Assembly (NCBI GenBank): GCA_013368325.1
Contig: JAACJK010000228.1
Coordinates: 62,001 to 126,000 of the forward strand
Reading direction: 5' to 3'
Origin: Ephemerocybe angulata
Taxonomy: Eukaryota; Basidiomycota; Agaricomycetes; Agaricales; Psathyrellaceae
DNA: 64,000 nt
Shown here: piece by piece, positions 12,369 to 23,707 of the stretch
How the letters are laid out: every line of letters begins with the position of its first letter
How positions within the stretch are numbered: position 1 is the stretch's first letter
Made by a program: the position numbers and the translations under genes
The notes under the pieces: model-generated
What the model was told of the DNA's origin: nothing
Database searches by the model: none
The model's input: only the letters and a program-made list of their open reading frames with translations

Positions 12369-13350
12369 ATGGAGGAAGAACATACTGCAGGGGGTAGTCG
12401 CCACGCTGAAGGTGCTGCGAGCTATACCGGTGGCCAGATCGCTCTCGAGATAAACACACAGTGAGTCCTCCTGCGTCTTTTTTAGCTGTGATTTAGTTGA
12501 CCAGGGGCATGGATGTGTCTAGCCAGCAGATGATCCAGATTGGGGGAAGCACTGAACCCATCCTCGAATCGGTACGCATAGGGAAGCACAGGGTCAAACG
12601 CAGCACCCTCATCTCCGGCATCCCTACACAGACTGATGACTCAGGACTTGAAGATGGACTTGAAGATGGTGCGTTCAAGTGATATTAGCCTAGAGCAAGC
12701 ATAAGCTAACCCAGGACAGATATGTCCGATGGCACGATGTCTGATGATATCGGGTCGTCAGAGTCCAGATCCGAGGACAGTTACGACTACGACTCGGACG
12801 ACGATGTTTCGATCGGCAGTTCGGACACTCGTTCTACGCGCGATTCCGGTACCTGGTCCACGTCCATGTCCCAGTGCTGCAGCGAGGACGGTTGTAGCGG
12901 AGAATGTTGGACGTCCGGCTCCGAGGACGATAGTATGTCAGAAGCTGCGAGCGACGACGACGACAGCACCAGCGAAGGCTCCAATGATGTTCCTATCTCG
13001 ACAGCTAGCACAGCCGATGACTTAGAGACGAGTGATAGTGACGACTCACCTCACATTACCCAAGATCGGTCCTGCCGAAGGGTAGTTCGACGCCCCGTCA
13101 TTCTAGGTACTGGCGTAATTGCACCGGACTCTGGTGCGACAGACCCAGGCATTGGGCCAGGTCCGATCTATGGTGTGTGAATCGTCCAACTTTCCAAAAG
13201 TATCATTCTAATATAGACGATTTAGCCGAGAGGTTCATTAGCTCTACTGCGCCTCGTCGATATGAAATGCCTTACAGAGTATCAAGTGGCAGAAGTCGAC
13301 GCAAATGGGTGGCACTGGGGGCCCAACATGCGAATGCAGACCTGGAGTAG
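12369..13350 (+). CDS. Acidic, serine-rich low-complexity protein, unrecognised
   Basis: Predicted 280 residues in four exons (12369-12460, 12505-12668, 12720-13172, 13217-13350); all three introns (44-51 nt) have good donors and the sum keeps frame. The first third holds a compact segment (EINTQGMDVSSQQMIQIGG...RIGKHRVKRSTLI). The middle is a long Ser/Asp/Glu-rich disordered tract with GLEDGLED repeats and Cys-Ser clusters (CCSEDGCSGEC). The C-terminus is basic (RRVVRRP, SGRSRRKW). No domain is recognised. The charge pattern would suit a nuclear or chromatin-associated protein, but that is only a guess. The shortest intron (44 nt) is at the low end for this locus. Confidence 0.6.
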
Positions 13351-14368
13351 GGAGCGAAAGTGCGGAAGGAGAATTCGCGATGATTATCATTAGTCGTTAT
13401 AACAAGGAATGGGCGTATAAACTCACAGTATAGCGTCGTCTATGATAAGCAGTTGGAACTGTGAGCCTGGTCAAATAAGAGCGTACGTTACAACGCGCTG
13501 TCTGAAACCTTGGAAGTAGGCCGAACTGACCTCCCATCCTCGAGCTGAAGATTCATACGTGTGTGTGTGTCGATCTGAACAGAGTGAGCGAGGAGAGTAT
13601 TCGTAGAATGACATCACCCAAGTCGGACTGGCATTCTGGAGATGGTAGTGGTGGCGAGTACGTGGGGGTGGTCTAAGCTGTGCTGATCTGGCACGCGATA
13701 TTACCGGCGGACGGGCCACTCGCCGATCATAAGGCCCAAATCCCACAAAGAACCACGCGAAATTACCGGCGGACGGGCAACTCGCCGACCACAAGGGTCC
13801 CAAATCCCACAAAGAACGACTGTTCAGCCAGCCTCGATGTCTATCCAAGAGGAGACCCGCAGATAACTGCTTTCTTACACCGGGTTCCCGATGCATCCCT
13901 CATCCAGTTTTCCTGGCACAATTTAAGCTTGCGATTTCTTCCGGATTATTGGCCGCGCGGGGATCATATCCGAGTCCAATATACGAGCTCTGAACGTTGA
14001 ACGCCCGCCCACAGGAGAATGTGGCCATAAGTAATAAAATGGAGCCTCATGTATATTCTTCAGTCCGGTATGCGTATATTTATGTGTCTCCTATGACTCC
14101 TCATTCGCGCACTTCAGCCCCATTACCCTCTTCCATACGTTGTTGCGTTGATGTCACGATCTTATGTCCAAGGTGAATCGTGATCGCTTATTTGGCCCTC
14201 AATCCTGATCAAATTGTCTGATTTGGTGTTTGTCTGTACACAAATGTTGAGCGGCGCCAAATTGAATCCATGGCGTTCGACTATATCCGCACACCCGCAA
14301 CCGCCCGTTTACTATCATCCTCATGCCATAAGTCGACGTCTCAGTTGCTTACCTGCTCGATATACACT
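13351..14368. other. Intergenic, includes a tandem duplication
   Basis: No gene supported. A short GT-rich run near 13559-13570 and the 63-bp duplication listed separately are the only structures seen. Confidence 0.4.
13692..13817. repeat. Tandem duplication, unit about 63 bp, two copies
   Basis: Copy 1 at 13692-13753 and copy 2 at 13754-13817 begin with CACGCGA and end with CCCACAAAGAAC. They differ at a handful of positions and by a 2-bp indel, so the duplication is not brand new. It lies outside any supported gene. Confidence 0.88.
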
Positions 14369-15718
14369 ATGGAGCCCACACGCGAAGGTCAGTCACATTG
14401 AATCAACACAACGCGTGAACACTGAAATGTACCTCAGCTATCCTGGCATACGAACACGCTTGCCGCTACATACAGATTGGCGACAAGGATAAATGGGGCG
14501 TCAATTGCCAACAATCCAACATGAGGACCACCTTCGCATGGGTGTACCTGAATCTTAGGTACGGTACTAAGGTTCTTCGATCCACACTTTCGACTAGGAT
14601 CTGGCGGGAGGAAGCCAAAATGAAACGAGAGCAAGCGACCTTGGGCCCAACGAGCGCCCTGAAGCACCTCCATCTCTACGAAGCCCAGCTGGCACGCAGA
14701 CTGAGGTCGTACAAGTCGGTGATGAACTATGCCATCGCTCCAGACGGCCCTCTGCTATTCACGTATCATCTACATTACGACATATTCTGTGACCGCTTCG
14801 AGATACAGGGGTACCACTCTCAGCGGTCAGCACTCAACTACCACGACGACATCAACATTTCCACCTCTGCACTACTCACCCCGACATTATTCAACGTCAA
14901 GTTGTTCGGGGACCTGCTTGAAGATGCTTTCCTTGTAATCAAGGCGCCTTGGATGCATTCCAACACAGGAGCCATGCATCTTCTCGATCGGCACGGAGGA
15001 ACGATCAAGGAACGACTGGTTAAATTAGAGGTGAAGGGGGTGAAGTACGACAGGAATACCACCTGCTACATTCCATCGGGGTTTTTTGATGATATATCGG
15101 CGGTGGAAATGCAAGGTGCGTCCCACACCATGCCAAATTCAACCTCGACAAGGGAGTTTCCTAACCGCGCTGGCCCAGGTGCCTCCATCAAACTTGCTCT
15201 CGATATCACAACCCTTGGACAGTTTCTACTCTGTGCCCTAAGCGCCGAGATACCACAGATCCAACCGGCGGACTGTCTGGAAATATGGGTTCATTTCCCG
15301 AGCAACTTACAGGACCTGGCTCAAAGTCGCGCATTCGGCAACCGCTCTGTGAAGCATACGACAGACGCTTCATCTCCTGAGGAACTGGTAGCCGACACGA
15401 TTGAAAGCCGCATAGTTTATCCCAAAAACAGGGAGGCAGGTGATAACCAGAGAACACTACAGCAGCCGGACCTTATATTCGTCGATTGCGTCCCACGAGG
15501 TGTCGAGTCACAAGCGACCATCGACGACGCGGTTATTTGGCAGTCGAAAACTCATCGTCATCTGGTGGCAAGCCCGAGTCATCCGGCCCTGTACCATGCA
15601 TCGCGGGACCCATCGAAGGCTCAGCTGAGCCCGTGAGTACAGATACATTGGCTCACAAGTTGCGATCTAATGCTTGCATCATAGCTACACCTACGACCCT
15701 CATAATAGCGGTTGCTGA
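14369..15718 (+). CDS. Unrecognised protein, 415 residues
   Basis: Three exons: 14369-14387, 14438-15632, 15685-15718. The tiny first exon (MEPTREA) joins through a 50-nt intron into a frame that continues upstream of the first long-ORF ATG (14521), giving ILAYEHACRYIQIGDKDKWGVNCQ. This makes 14369 a better start than 14521. The last intron has a GTGAGTAC donor and gives the ending YTYDPHNSGC. The body is mixed alpha/beta, without transmembrane segments or signal peptide. I recognise no motif. It sits among the nucleotidyltransferase-like and F-box genes of the accessory region. Confidence 0.62.
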
Positions 15719-15862
15719 AATCACGTCTCCTGGCGAACGGTGGCAATGCGTGCACCCCAATGGCGCGTCGTAATTTCAGCATTTTCATCGGTCACATACA
15801 CTCTTGTTTACGCAGAAAGTCCTATTATATATGTTTTTAGGTCTTAAGCTTGGGCGCATGCA

Positions 15863-17055
15863 CTAGTGCCATATATGCCATGGAAAATAGTACCAATAGT
15901 CCCATTCTTCCGGTTCGAAAATACCGATCCTGTATCGCTCGACATGATCGTCAACGTCCTCTTCACGTAGCCAACAGACTTCAAATCCGATTTTTTCGGG
16001 ACGTGCAGTTGCATATATTGACCTTTCCTCCTCCCGGTCCAGATATTCGTCTTCATACTCGAATTTACCTGTTGAGATGCGATGGACAGTCAGACGGGCG
16101 AGCTTATACATACCGTGTGGAATCACGACTCACCCCGAAATGGGATAGTCCAGGACGATGCATCTTTTACGCATCGCTTTCCTACAAATGTATGAGGCAC
16201 AACGGATGTCATGTCGTAGTGAAAGCCCCTTGACTCATATTTGGCTTTCCATTGAGGTTTCCAGTTCACGCCAAGATCTCTTCGGCTCGATACATATGAC
16301 ACACGATCCGAGAAGGTTAACGTTGGGAATACAGCTACGGCTTCATCGTGTGTAATGAAATTCATCACAATTGCTGTTGAGACAAAGCAGATCAGCCACC
16401 GATAAAAATATGAGTGTGAAGGGCGCTTACTGGAATGGTATGAGAAGACGATGTGGTGGATTGGATTCTGCGTTACAACAACCACTTGTACGTGGAAGGA
16501 GCGCAATTGACCCGCTATATAGTAGATCTTCTCATAGTCTAATACGGCAACTATTCCACTGCTTCCCCCTCCTCTGCAGAAGTCTTTCGTCGATGTCATA
16601 GCCAGTATTTCCGTAAGCAACGGATAATCTTCCTTCGAAACGATCCGTTCCACTCTCCGGTACCCCTCGTCAATCAGGAAGTTGGACAATGCTAGGGCGC
16701 CCCCGACTCGAGTAAGAATATCCAGGTCGGAAGTCGGAGAAGGTGGCATTCGGTCGAAAAAGCGTATGGCCTGAGAGCCGGATACAACCGCCCCTGTGAA
16801 GGCCAACACGCATCTAAATTCAAAAGGCATTTGGAACCATAGCCCAAGAAACTTGTCAATATTCCATGTCTCGAACTTGTATATATCGACCAGTTCCTTG
16901 ACCAGGGTAGAAGTGGCTCCCACACCCAACAGCTCTTCAACACCGAGAAGATTGAAAAGGACCCCACGCTGAGGGGACTTGAGGCAAAGCAGGCACCTTT
17001 CAATTAGAGAAATGTCTCGAGATCCCAGTGAATGCAAGTTGGGGCGGCTCTCCAT
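15863..17055 (-). CDS. Nucleotidyltransferase-like family protein, copy 3 (full signature)
   Basis: Predicted 356 residues in three exons: 17055-16431, 16373-16134, 16068-15863. The middle intron (16374-16430, 57 nt) has no stop, so an unspliced frame looks open; removing it aligns the region with copies 1, 2 and 4 (HSTIVMNFIT against HNTALMNCIT), which supports splicing. The signature VVSGSQAIRFFDR...TSDLDI has GS at 93-94 and D110/D112, the best match in the family to the hG[GS]...DhD motif of nucleotidyltransferase folds. A TATAAGCGCTC sequence lies about 40 nt upstream of the ATG. The C-terminus is rich in Glu, Tyr and Trp. Catalytic role and substrate are unknown. Confidence 0.75.
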
Positions 17056-17409
17056 GATACGAGGGTACCCCAACTCAAAACTGCATTGAGCGCTTATATT
17101 GGCAAGGGACTACCTCAGTACGTCATATTTAGTAAGCCGGGCTAGCAACCCCAAACCAGATCCGAGGTTGATAATCCCGAGGTTCCTCCGGTCCATGATC
17201 CTAGGCGCTTAAATATACCAGTTATCCCAACCAAAGTTACTGGCCGGTATCACAGGTAGGTACAAAGAGGCTCACCCAACCAGAAAGTCGACATCAGATA
17301 CTCCCATTTGCTCGCCGTCGGCCACGTGCACATAGCTGGCAAAATAGTATAAAGTGTTTAGAAAGTTTTGAGGTCCTTCAATATACCCCCGTGGTTATAC
17401 ACCTTAGCC
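17056..17409. other. Divergent intergenic region
   Basis: Lies between copy 3 (minus) and the gene at 17410 (plus), so it should carry both promoters. GCGCTTA motifs occur near 17090 and 17200. No gene seen. Confidence 0.45.
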
Positions 17410-18838
17410 ATGGCCGCCACATTGGAAGACCTCAGAAAACTGAGTCGAATGAAGTTCACCGCTCAACAGGTCACGTTGACGGACTTGCTTGCAGGCTTGA
17501 ATAAGGGTACAAAGATCTTCACTGTCAAGCCGTCGACTAAATACCCGAGCAATCAACTCGTAAGCATGTCTCGCTGCTGCTCGACGCGTACTAATCTTCA
17601 GCAGATCTGGGATAACACGCGCAACGATTTCGCGATGTGCACACACTCGTTCGTCGTGCGCTTTGCTTCACCACTAGACACAGGGAACTTTTGCCCGAAC
17701 GGTGCTACCCCACTACCAGAAGTTGGGGCACAGATGAGGTGAGCCGCCGTTAAATCTCTCTAAGATTGGTATTCAACGACGTAGGAGAACTGAACCTGGC
17801 CTTACGTGCCAAGTGACTCTATCGTTTGACACCCGTGTCGAACCAGGATTGTCCGAGAGCTTAGCTGTTAAGTCTTCATGACCTAGCTAAATATTTGACA
17901 CTCATACCGGGATTGTACTGAAGAAAATAGAAGACTGGGCTAAGGATAAGGCTGGCTTCCCGACAGATGGTAAATCCCGCAACCCGTGGAACTCGCCCGC
18001 TTCTGTAGCCGCCAGTCAGCGCTTTTCTGTCTCATCCAATCTTTTCCAGAAGAGAACGGGGTATAACGTCAAAAATGACGAATATCAAGTTCCATACGAT
18101 GTCCATCCTTGGATATTCCAATCTACCGTGCCCCAAAACCCCTCTTGGATCCCAAACCCGAACCTGGTCCGTGTAATGCATCGAGACAAAAACGACCGAC
18201 TTCAACCAATTGAGAACTCCACGAATCCCAAACTGGTCGCAGGGGATGTTGTCGTTATGTCGTTCAGGATTACTTTCAGTGCAATGGGGTCATTCTGGAA
18301 TATGTCTTTCACTCCAATTCAGGTTATTAGGATGGGCCAGATCAAGAATTCTGTCCTTGATACAGGGGTTCACTCGGAAGACCACGCCAATCTAGCCCTT
18401 CCTAAGGCTGGAGACAGACTGAGGGCGTTTATCGGTGAGCATGTTGTCTCCAGATTCCGCAAAGAGTATATTTTCACGCAAGTGCCAGAACTGAACACCT
18501 CTACTACCCCATCCAACGACCTTTCAGGCTCGGAGCGTGAAGACCCTGCTGAGCCATCAGACGAAAGCAGCTCAGATACTATATCTGGCGAAGAAGACGA
18601 TGCAAGGAAGAGTCCATCTGAATGGGGATCCATAACACCGTTATCCGAAGCTGCGTCATCACCCGCGGTTTCTGAGAAGGCCGCCGTAGAGAAACAAGAC
18701 GAATATAGTCTCGACGAGGATCCCGATCCATCGGACATGGCATCAAAGACCACCAAACCTCGCGGCACCGGTCGTGGGGTCAAGCGCCAAGCTCTCTCCA
18801 AAGTAACTAGGGCGGTCAAGGCGAGACTGGGCGAATGA
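17410..18838 (+). CDS. Unrecognised protein with acidic, basic-ended C-terminus
   Basis: Predicted 427 residues in four exons: 17410-17559, 17602-17738, 17785-17866, 17924-18838. The third acceptor (CTGAAG) is weak but is the only one I found that avoids stops. The first 300 residues look like one folded beta-rich domain with FVVRFASP, QVTLSFDTRV, GDVVVMSFRITFS and a SFTPIQVIRMG strand. The rest is Ser/Glu-rich and disordered, ending in a basic tail (GRGVKRQALSKVTRAVKARLGE region). No family is recognised. The final part could be a nucleic-acid or nuclear-localisation tail, by composition only. A TACTAAT branch-point-like sequence sits in the first intron. Confidence 0.6.
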
Positions 18839-19246
18839 TATCAGAGGTTGTATTTGTGCTCCGAAGGGGGGTGTTGTATCGAGAAATGTGAAGCTTTCCC
18901 TTTACCATTTAGTAAACCGGCTAGCTCCATGCAAGCTATGCGTGATATATTGATATTATATGGAACTGGCAAATTATTGAGGTTTAAACTTTACGGTGTC
19001 AATTTACGGCGTCTCTCACATGCTCGATGTCCACCAGTCCATCCCGGTGCTTAGCAGCTGGAGGCTATATACACTCTTGCCACCAGTGCCCAAAACCAAT
19101 GGTAAACATGTCGCCTAGCATTATAGGCCGCTGTTGGGAGGCTCACCTATAAGTCCGAATTATTACCGAGGTTAGCGGCCTTCAACATACTTGCCGGGCG
19201 CTACTCTCTTTAAAGCGATGGCAATGCACAGCCCTCGCTCAGCAAG
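18839..19246. other. Intergenic, promoter of copy 2
   Basis: No gene supported. A CTCTTTAAAGCG sequence 30-40 nt upstream of the 19247 ATG is a candidate core promoter. Confidence 0.4.
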
Positions 19247-20373
19247 ATGTCTCGTGTCGTCTCCTTCACAGGTGAGAATATCCTATGACAGTATCCAGAT
19301 GGAATACACACTCAAACGACTTAGGCACTGTTGAGCGCGTATTTCCTCCTGAAGTTCAGGACATCACGTTGTCCCACCTCCCGATACGCGATCTAAATTC
19401 GCTCGCTACTATACTGCAATTCAAGGGCATCGTCATGGTGCATCTTCGCCAGCGTCTCATCCGGACACTGATCAGATTTCGGCTCACAGCCAACCGTATC
19501 GCCGAAGCAATGGATAACACCTTTACAATAATATCAGGAGCAGCCGCGTTGGAGATGGTAGCGCCGGGAACCTGCCATTCGGATGAGATCCAGTTTTGCT
19601 GTCCTTCTGGAGCCAGTCAGGCGTTTTTAGATGTGCTAAAGGAGGACAACTTTCAGTTGGTGGGCAACTCACCTACTATCCACGAGATATCAAAAAGTCC
19701 GGACTGCACCTACTTCAACGCAAACAACGGAGTTCGAAGACTCTTCAAGCTGCGCCACAATAATATTCCTCTCACAATCATTCTAATCGAATCGATCGCG
19801 TCGTCGCCTGTCGTTCCCCTGTTATTCTCCCCGAGCACGTATATGATGAACTACTGCACCGCATCCGAGGTTGTATGTCTGTATTCTGAGCTTACTCATG
19901 ACCACAAAGGTATGCATACTATCAGGCTATATGATGTTGTACTTGGCGAAACTGATTACATCCGTACAGGTCTTCACAATAGGACAAGGGCTATGGACGA
20001 CCTTCGATTGAAAGGTGCCATAGTGGATCACGGCTTAGATTTACTGTGGAACTGCGAGCACTGGCATTCGAAGGCCTCAAAACGCGGTACCCACCCTGGA
20101 CCATGTCAAAGGGACTACAGGGAGTCCGACGACGGCTTCAGCATTTCGCTCCCTTTCGCTCGACGACGGACGCCGTCTGTCCCATCTGTTATCCGATGGC
20201 GACTTGGTTTTATTGATTGGAATCCGAATTCAGTCGACCATCATGGAACTGAAGTAGCTCTTATCACGAATGGGGGCAAGGAGATGTACTGTAACCAGGG
20301 AAAGCCGACTCGCCGTATTGATTGGGGTACATATTGGGTAACATTTCAGTCTCACATCCCAGTCGGCCTGTGA
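19247..20373 (+). CDS. Nucleotidyltransferase-like family protein, copy 2 (signature eroded)
   Basis: Predicted 337 residues in three exons: 19247-19271, 19325-19909, 19970-20373. The 25-nt first exon mirrors copy 1. The second intron (60 nt) is open in frame, but copy 1 has an intron at the same place and the spliced form restores the GLHNRTR match. An F-box-like segment (FPPEVQDITLSHLPIRDL) precedes IISGAAALEMVAPG...DEIQF. GS has become GA (80-81), and the acidic pair aligns with E96/Q98, so catalysis is unlikely if the fold is right. The rest aligns with copy 1, including WRLG near the C-terminus. Confidence 0.74.
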
Positions 20374-23300
20374 ACAATATTTAAACTGCTTTGTTGAAAT
20401 AACATTATGGTGCATGTTGTAACTTGTAATTGCAATGTATAGTGGATGTAATTATGTCTTCCAGCCTCTACGCGACGACATCTGTATATCATGAGGTGAG
20501 TTCGGAACGCGCAAGCCGAAATCCGCCGCTTACCTGAGTCCCGAGTCGTCGTCAGAACCCACTCCATGCACCCGTCGCCACGACACCTACTAAACCCTCG
20601 TCGTGGCGTCCAACGACGCCCAGCCCGCTCGCCTCCACGCCTCACGACGTGAAAAGTTCTAGAGGGAGTGTGCACCTCGCACAGACGGCTACCCTCCGCA
20701 ACACAAGAAGGTGATCTAGAGAGAGCGGGATAGGTGAGCACGGCATAATCACGCACAAACCAGCACTGACCTGCTTCGCCTCTTGCGCATATTCACCACG
20801 CCGACCTCCGCTCGTGACGTCAAGAGGGTGGATGGACTGACTCACCTGTGGACGGCGTCGACGGCTATGGGGCTGAAGCGATGCTGGTTGTAGGGTGGTG
20901 AAGTCAATGACTGGGTTACTGGAGCATGGCTCAGAGCGCAACCGTGGATGTCGAGGCAATGGGCGTACTGTCAGTGCGCGGGCTGATATTACTAGCAAAT
21001 TGGAAGTAAGTTCTTTGTAGCCAGAGAAATATGGCAATTAGACACTCACTTGACAGAACCAAAGTCTCCCATCACTGTACGCTCGCGATATGTGAGGTGT
21101 TGAAGGAGCCCTCCAAATACAGGCATGACGACTGGTTCACTTCGATACGGGTTTATTCATGGGGGCTTTCGAAATCGGTGAAGTAAAGTCGAGCTGATGC
21201 GCCTCTCCAATGATCGCAGACGCGAGACGGCGGCACTTACCCTCCTTCCCCACCACGATTGCGCCGCGCGGTCGTAGTACACCTTCTACCCTGCGTTCAT
21301 AGTATTCCAGCAGTGTCCGACGATGTTGAGCTGATGTCAGCATTGCTCCGCTCGATAGGCCGAGGTCCGAGCTTCTCGGCAGTCCAGAGCTAGGAGCGGA
21401 TGATTATGAACGCAATGGGAGGGTGCACAATCTAGCGGGAGCGTATTCCTCGGGTTTCTCTGTGCGGAGGAGGGCCGGCTGTATCCAAGCTGGATTGGCG
21501 CCTCTGTGCTCTGACGGCTCGATATGGAAGAGTCCAGCGGGTGCAGACGCGTAGGATTCGGAAGGAATATTCCAAATATATGGGCTAGAGGAGACGACGT
21601 TGAAAGTAGAGAAAGCCAACCGAGCACGCTGCCTATTTGGTGAGAAAGCTGGCATCAGTCGTGCATACAAACGGTGATCGGATCAAATTCGTACCACCGA
21701 ACCTGAAATCTGAGCCACATAACGATTCTGCTGAAGACGGACTCGTAACTCGGGTCGGTTCACACACAGACCGATGAAACCCCCTCCCTCCATGTCTTAC
21801 TGCCGTGTACTATCGCTGACCATCTACCCTGAATAATCTTAACCAGGAACCCAAAGCCATGCTCAGATGTCGCGATGAAGAAGTGGACCAACGGGTCTAG
21901 GGTAATGCTCAAGCGTCTCTTACAATAAAATAAACATACGTATCTCAATGAACGCGGTGCGTGTATCGGTATATCTAAATAACACCTAATACATGTTAGA
22001 TTTTGTCATGTCGGCGAGCAGTAGAACGTGAACCTTCCGATACTTGCAATGCACAAAAGTCTAAGACACTATTCAATCCGGTACTCCACACGAACATGGA
22101 CCATCATCGCTGGCGTCGAGCTCACTTCGACCTCGCCGGCTTGAACACGATCTTCATGAGACCATTGGAAAGTACCTGATTGATTGAATACCCAGGGCAA
22201 GGCAGTGTGGAGACGAATGATGGGTATGAGGGGAAGAGGGAGCACGCAAGGCTGGTACCTCGAACCATATCCACCTCACATGCACAGACAGGATGTGCCC
22301 ACCAAAATGCAGATAATCACCAGGAAATCGTACACTACGAACGAGTTCTACAGCGTCAAATAGCAATAGCCATAACAACCACGTAGTTCGACAAGAAGCA
22401 GGAGAACCTCAACAACAATGATTCCACCCACCATCCCTCGGCCTTCGGTGACGCTCTCCCTCGCTGTGCCTCATGTATCTGGGGTGTACCACTAAGCAAG
22501 AAGATAACTATTCGTCGGATGTGCGTTTGCCGAGGGTGCCCGTACCTTTAGCCCTCTCCCGCCCCTCTAATTGGAGAGTTTCGTGCGACATAGGGGAGCT
22601 GCCTCCAAAGCTGCAGAAGCGTTGTCCACGACAACTGGGTGTACTCGCTCACGCACAAGGCCTCGGCACACATTAGGCGGCCATTCGTTGTTCGCTATCC
22701 GGCTATATCAAGCGCTGACCATGCACCAGCGCCCTTCGCTAGGTCGGTTTGCTTCTTCTTCGACTCCGCGAGAGGCACTTGCAGAACCCGACGGACGCAC
22801 TATACGACACCGTCGATACTCACGTCCCCTGAACAGAAGAAGAAAAAAAGGAGGGCTCCGGCGGGCGTTTGCTCACGAGACACGGTGGCCAAATCTTGGC
22901 TACACCTAGGCGCATTGCCCGTCTAACAGACGATGAAGGGGAAATTCACGTGGAGGCTGTCGAGACACCCAATAAAGTGTAAAATTCGAGTTTGAGCCGC
23001 AGCGGTCAACGAGAACTGATAATCCATGGACTCTCAGGGTCGCTCATACCGGTCTCAGGTTTTTGGGAAAGCTGGTTTCAGATTTATACAAGCGCCAGAA
23101 CTGACAAGCCAGGAGAATAGGATAGGATAGGGGAGGATTGATGCTATAAAGAGAGGCAGCAACTGGAAGCATCACAAAGGCTTTGAGGAGGAGTAGCTCA
23201 GGTGGTTTAGGGACGACCACCATGCCTGCAGCATCCGCCCGTAGCGGAGACCATGGGGCTTCTTCGATTACCTGATTGCCTACAGAAGCAGTCTGTGTCG

Positions 23301-23707
23301 AAGCACTGGGGTGATGAGGCCATGATTGCGATCTGAAGAGGTTGGAGATAAGAAGGAACAGTATTAATAGGGCATCTAACCTCGAAATGCGGTTTGAAAA
23401 GGGAAGTTGAGTCGATTTACCTGTTGGGTCAACTGAAACCTGCTGTTCTATAAGTTGTGCCCCGTCATCTCTGTATTTTTTGCCTTCGTTACCTACTCCA
23501 ATGTTATACCACCTGGTGGCGTATATGACCTCGATGTTACCGAAGACACGCACTGGAAAACCATGTCGCAGTCAACTCCTCTGATCTGACCCTTAAGGTC
23601 AGGTCGGCTGGTTGAGGTGTCGAGCCTAGGGATATATCATTACAAAGGTCAAAATATCAAAATACAACAAGGTAGGTAAAGGGTTGGGGCCAGCTGTACG
23701 GAGGACG
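20374..23707. other. Long stretch without a confident gene
   Basis: About 3.3 kb. Several good splice donors read on the minus strand (for example near 20524, 20770 and 21240), and a short coding-like piece lies at about 21343-21240. This suggests a transcribed, intron-rich gene or non-coding RNA, but I could not build a frame-keeping protein. A minus-strand ORF at 23044-23553 has one hydrophobic stretch and no support from neighbours. Confidence 0.35.

Noticed and set aside
21137..21670. Overlapping minus-strand ORFs with one good donor
   Set aside because: I could not join the pieces into a frame-keeping gene.
23044..23553. Minus-strand 169-residue ORF with a hydrophobic stretch
   Set aside because: No recognisable domain and no supporting introns or paralogue; it could occur by chance.
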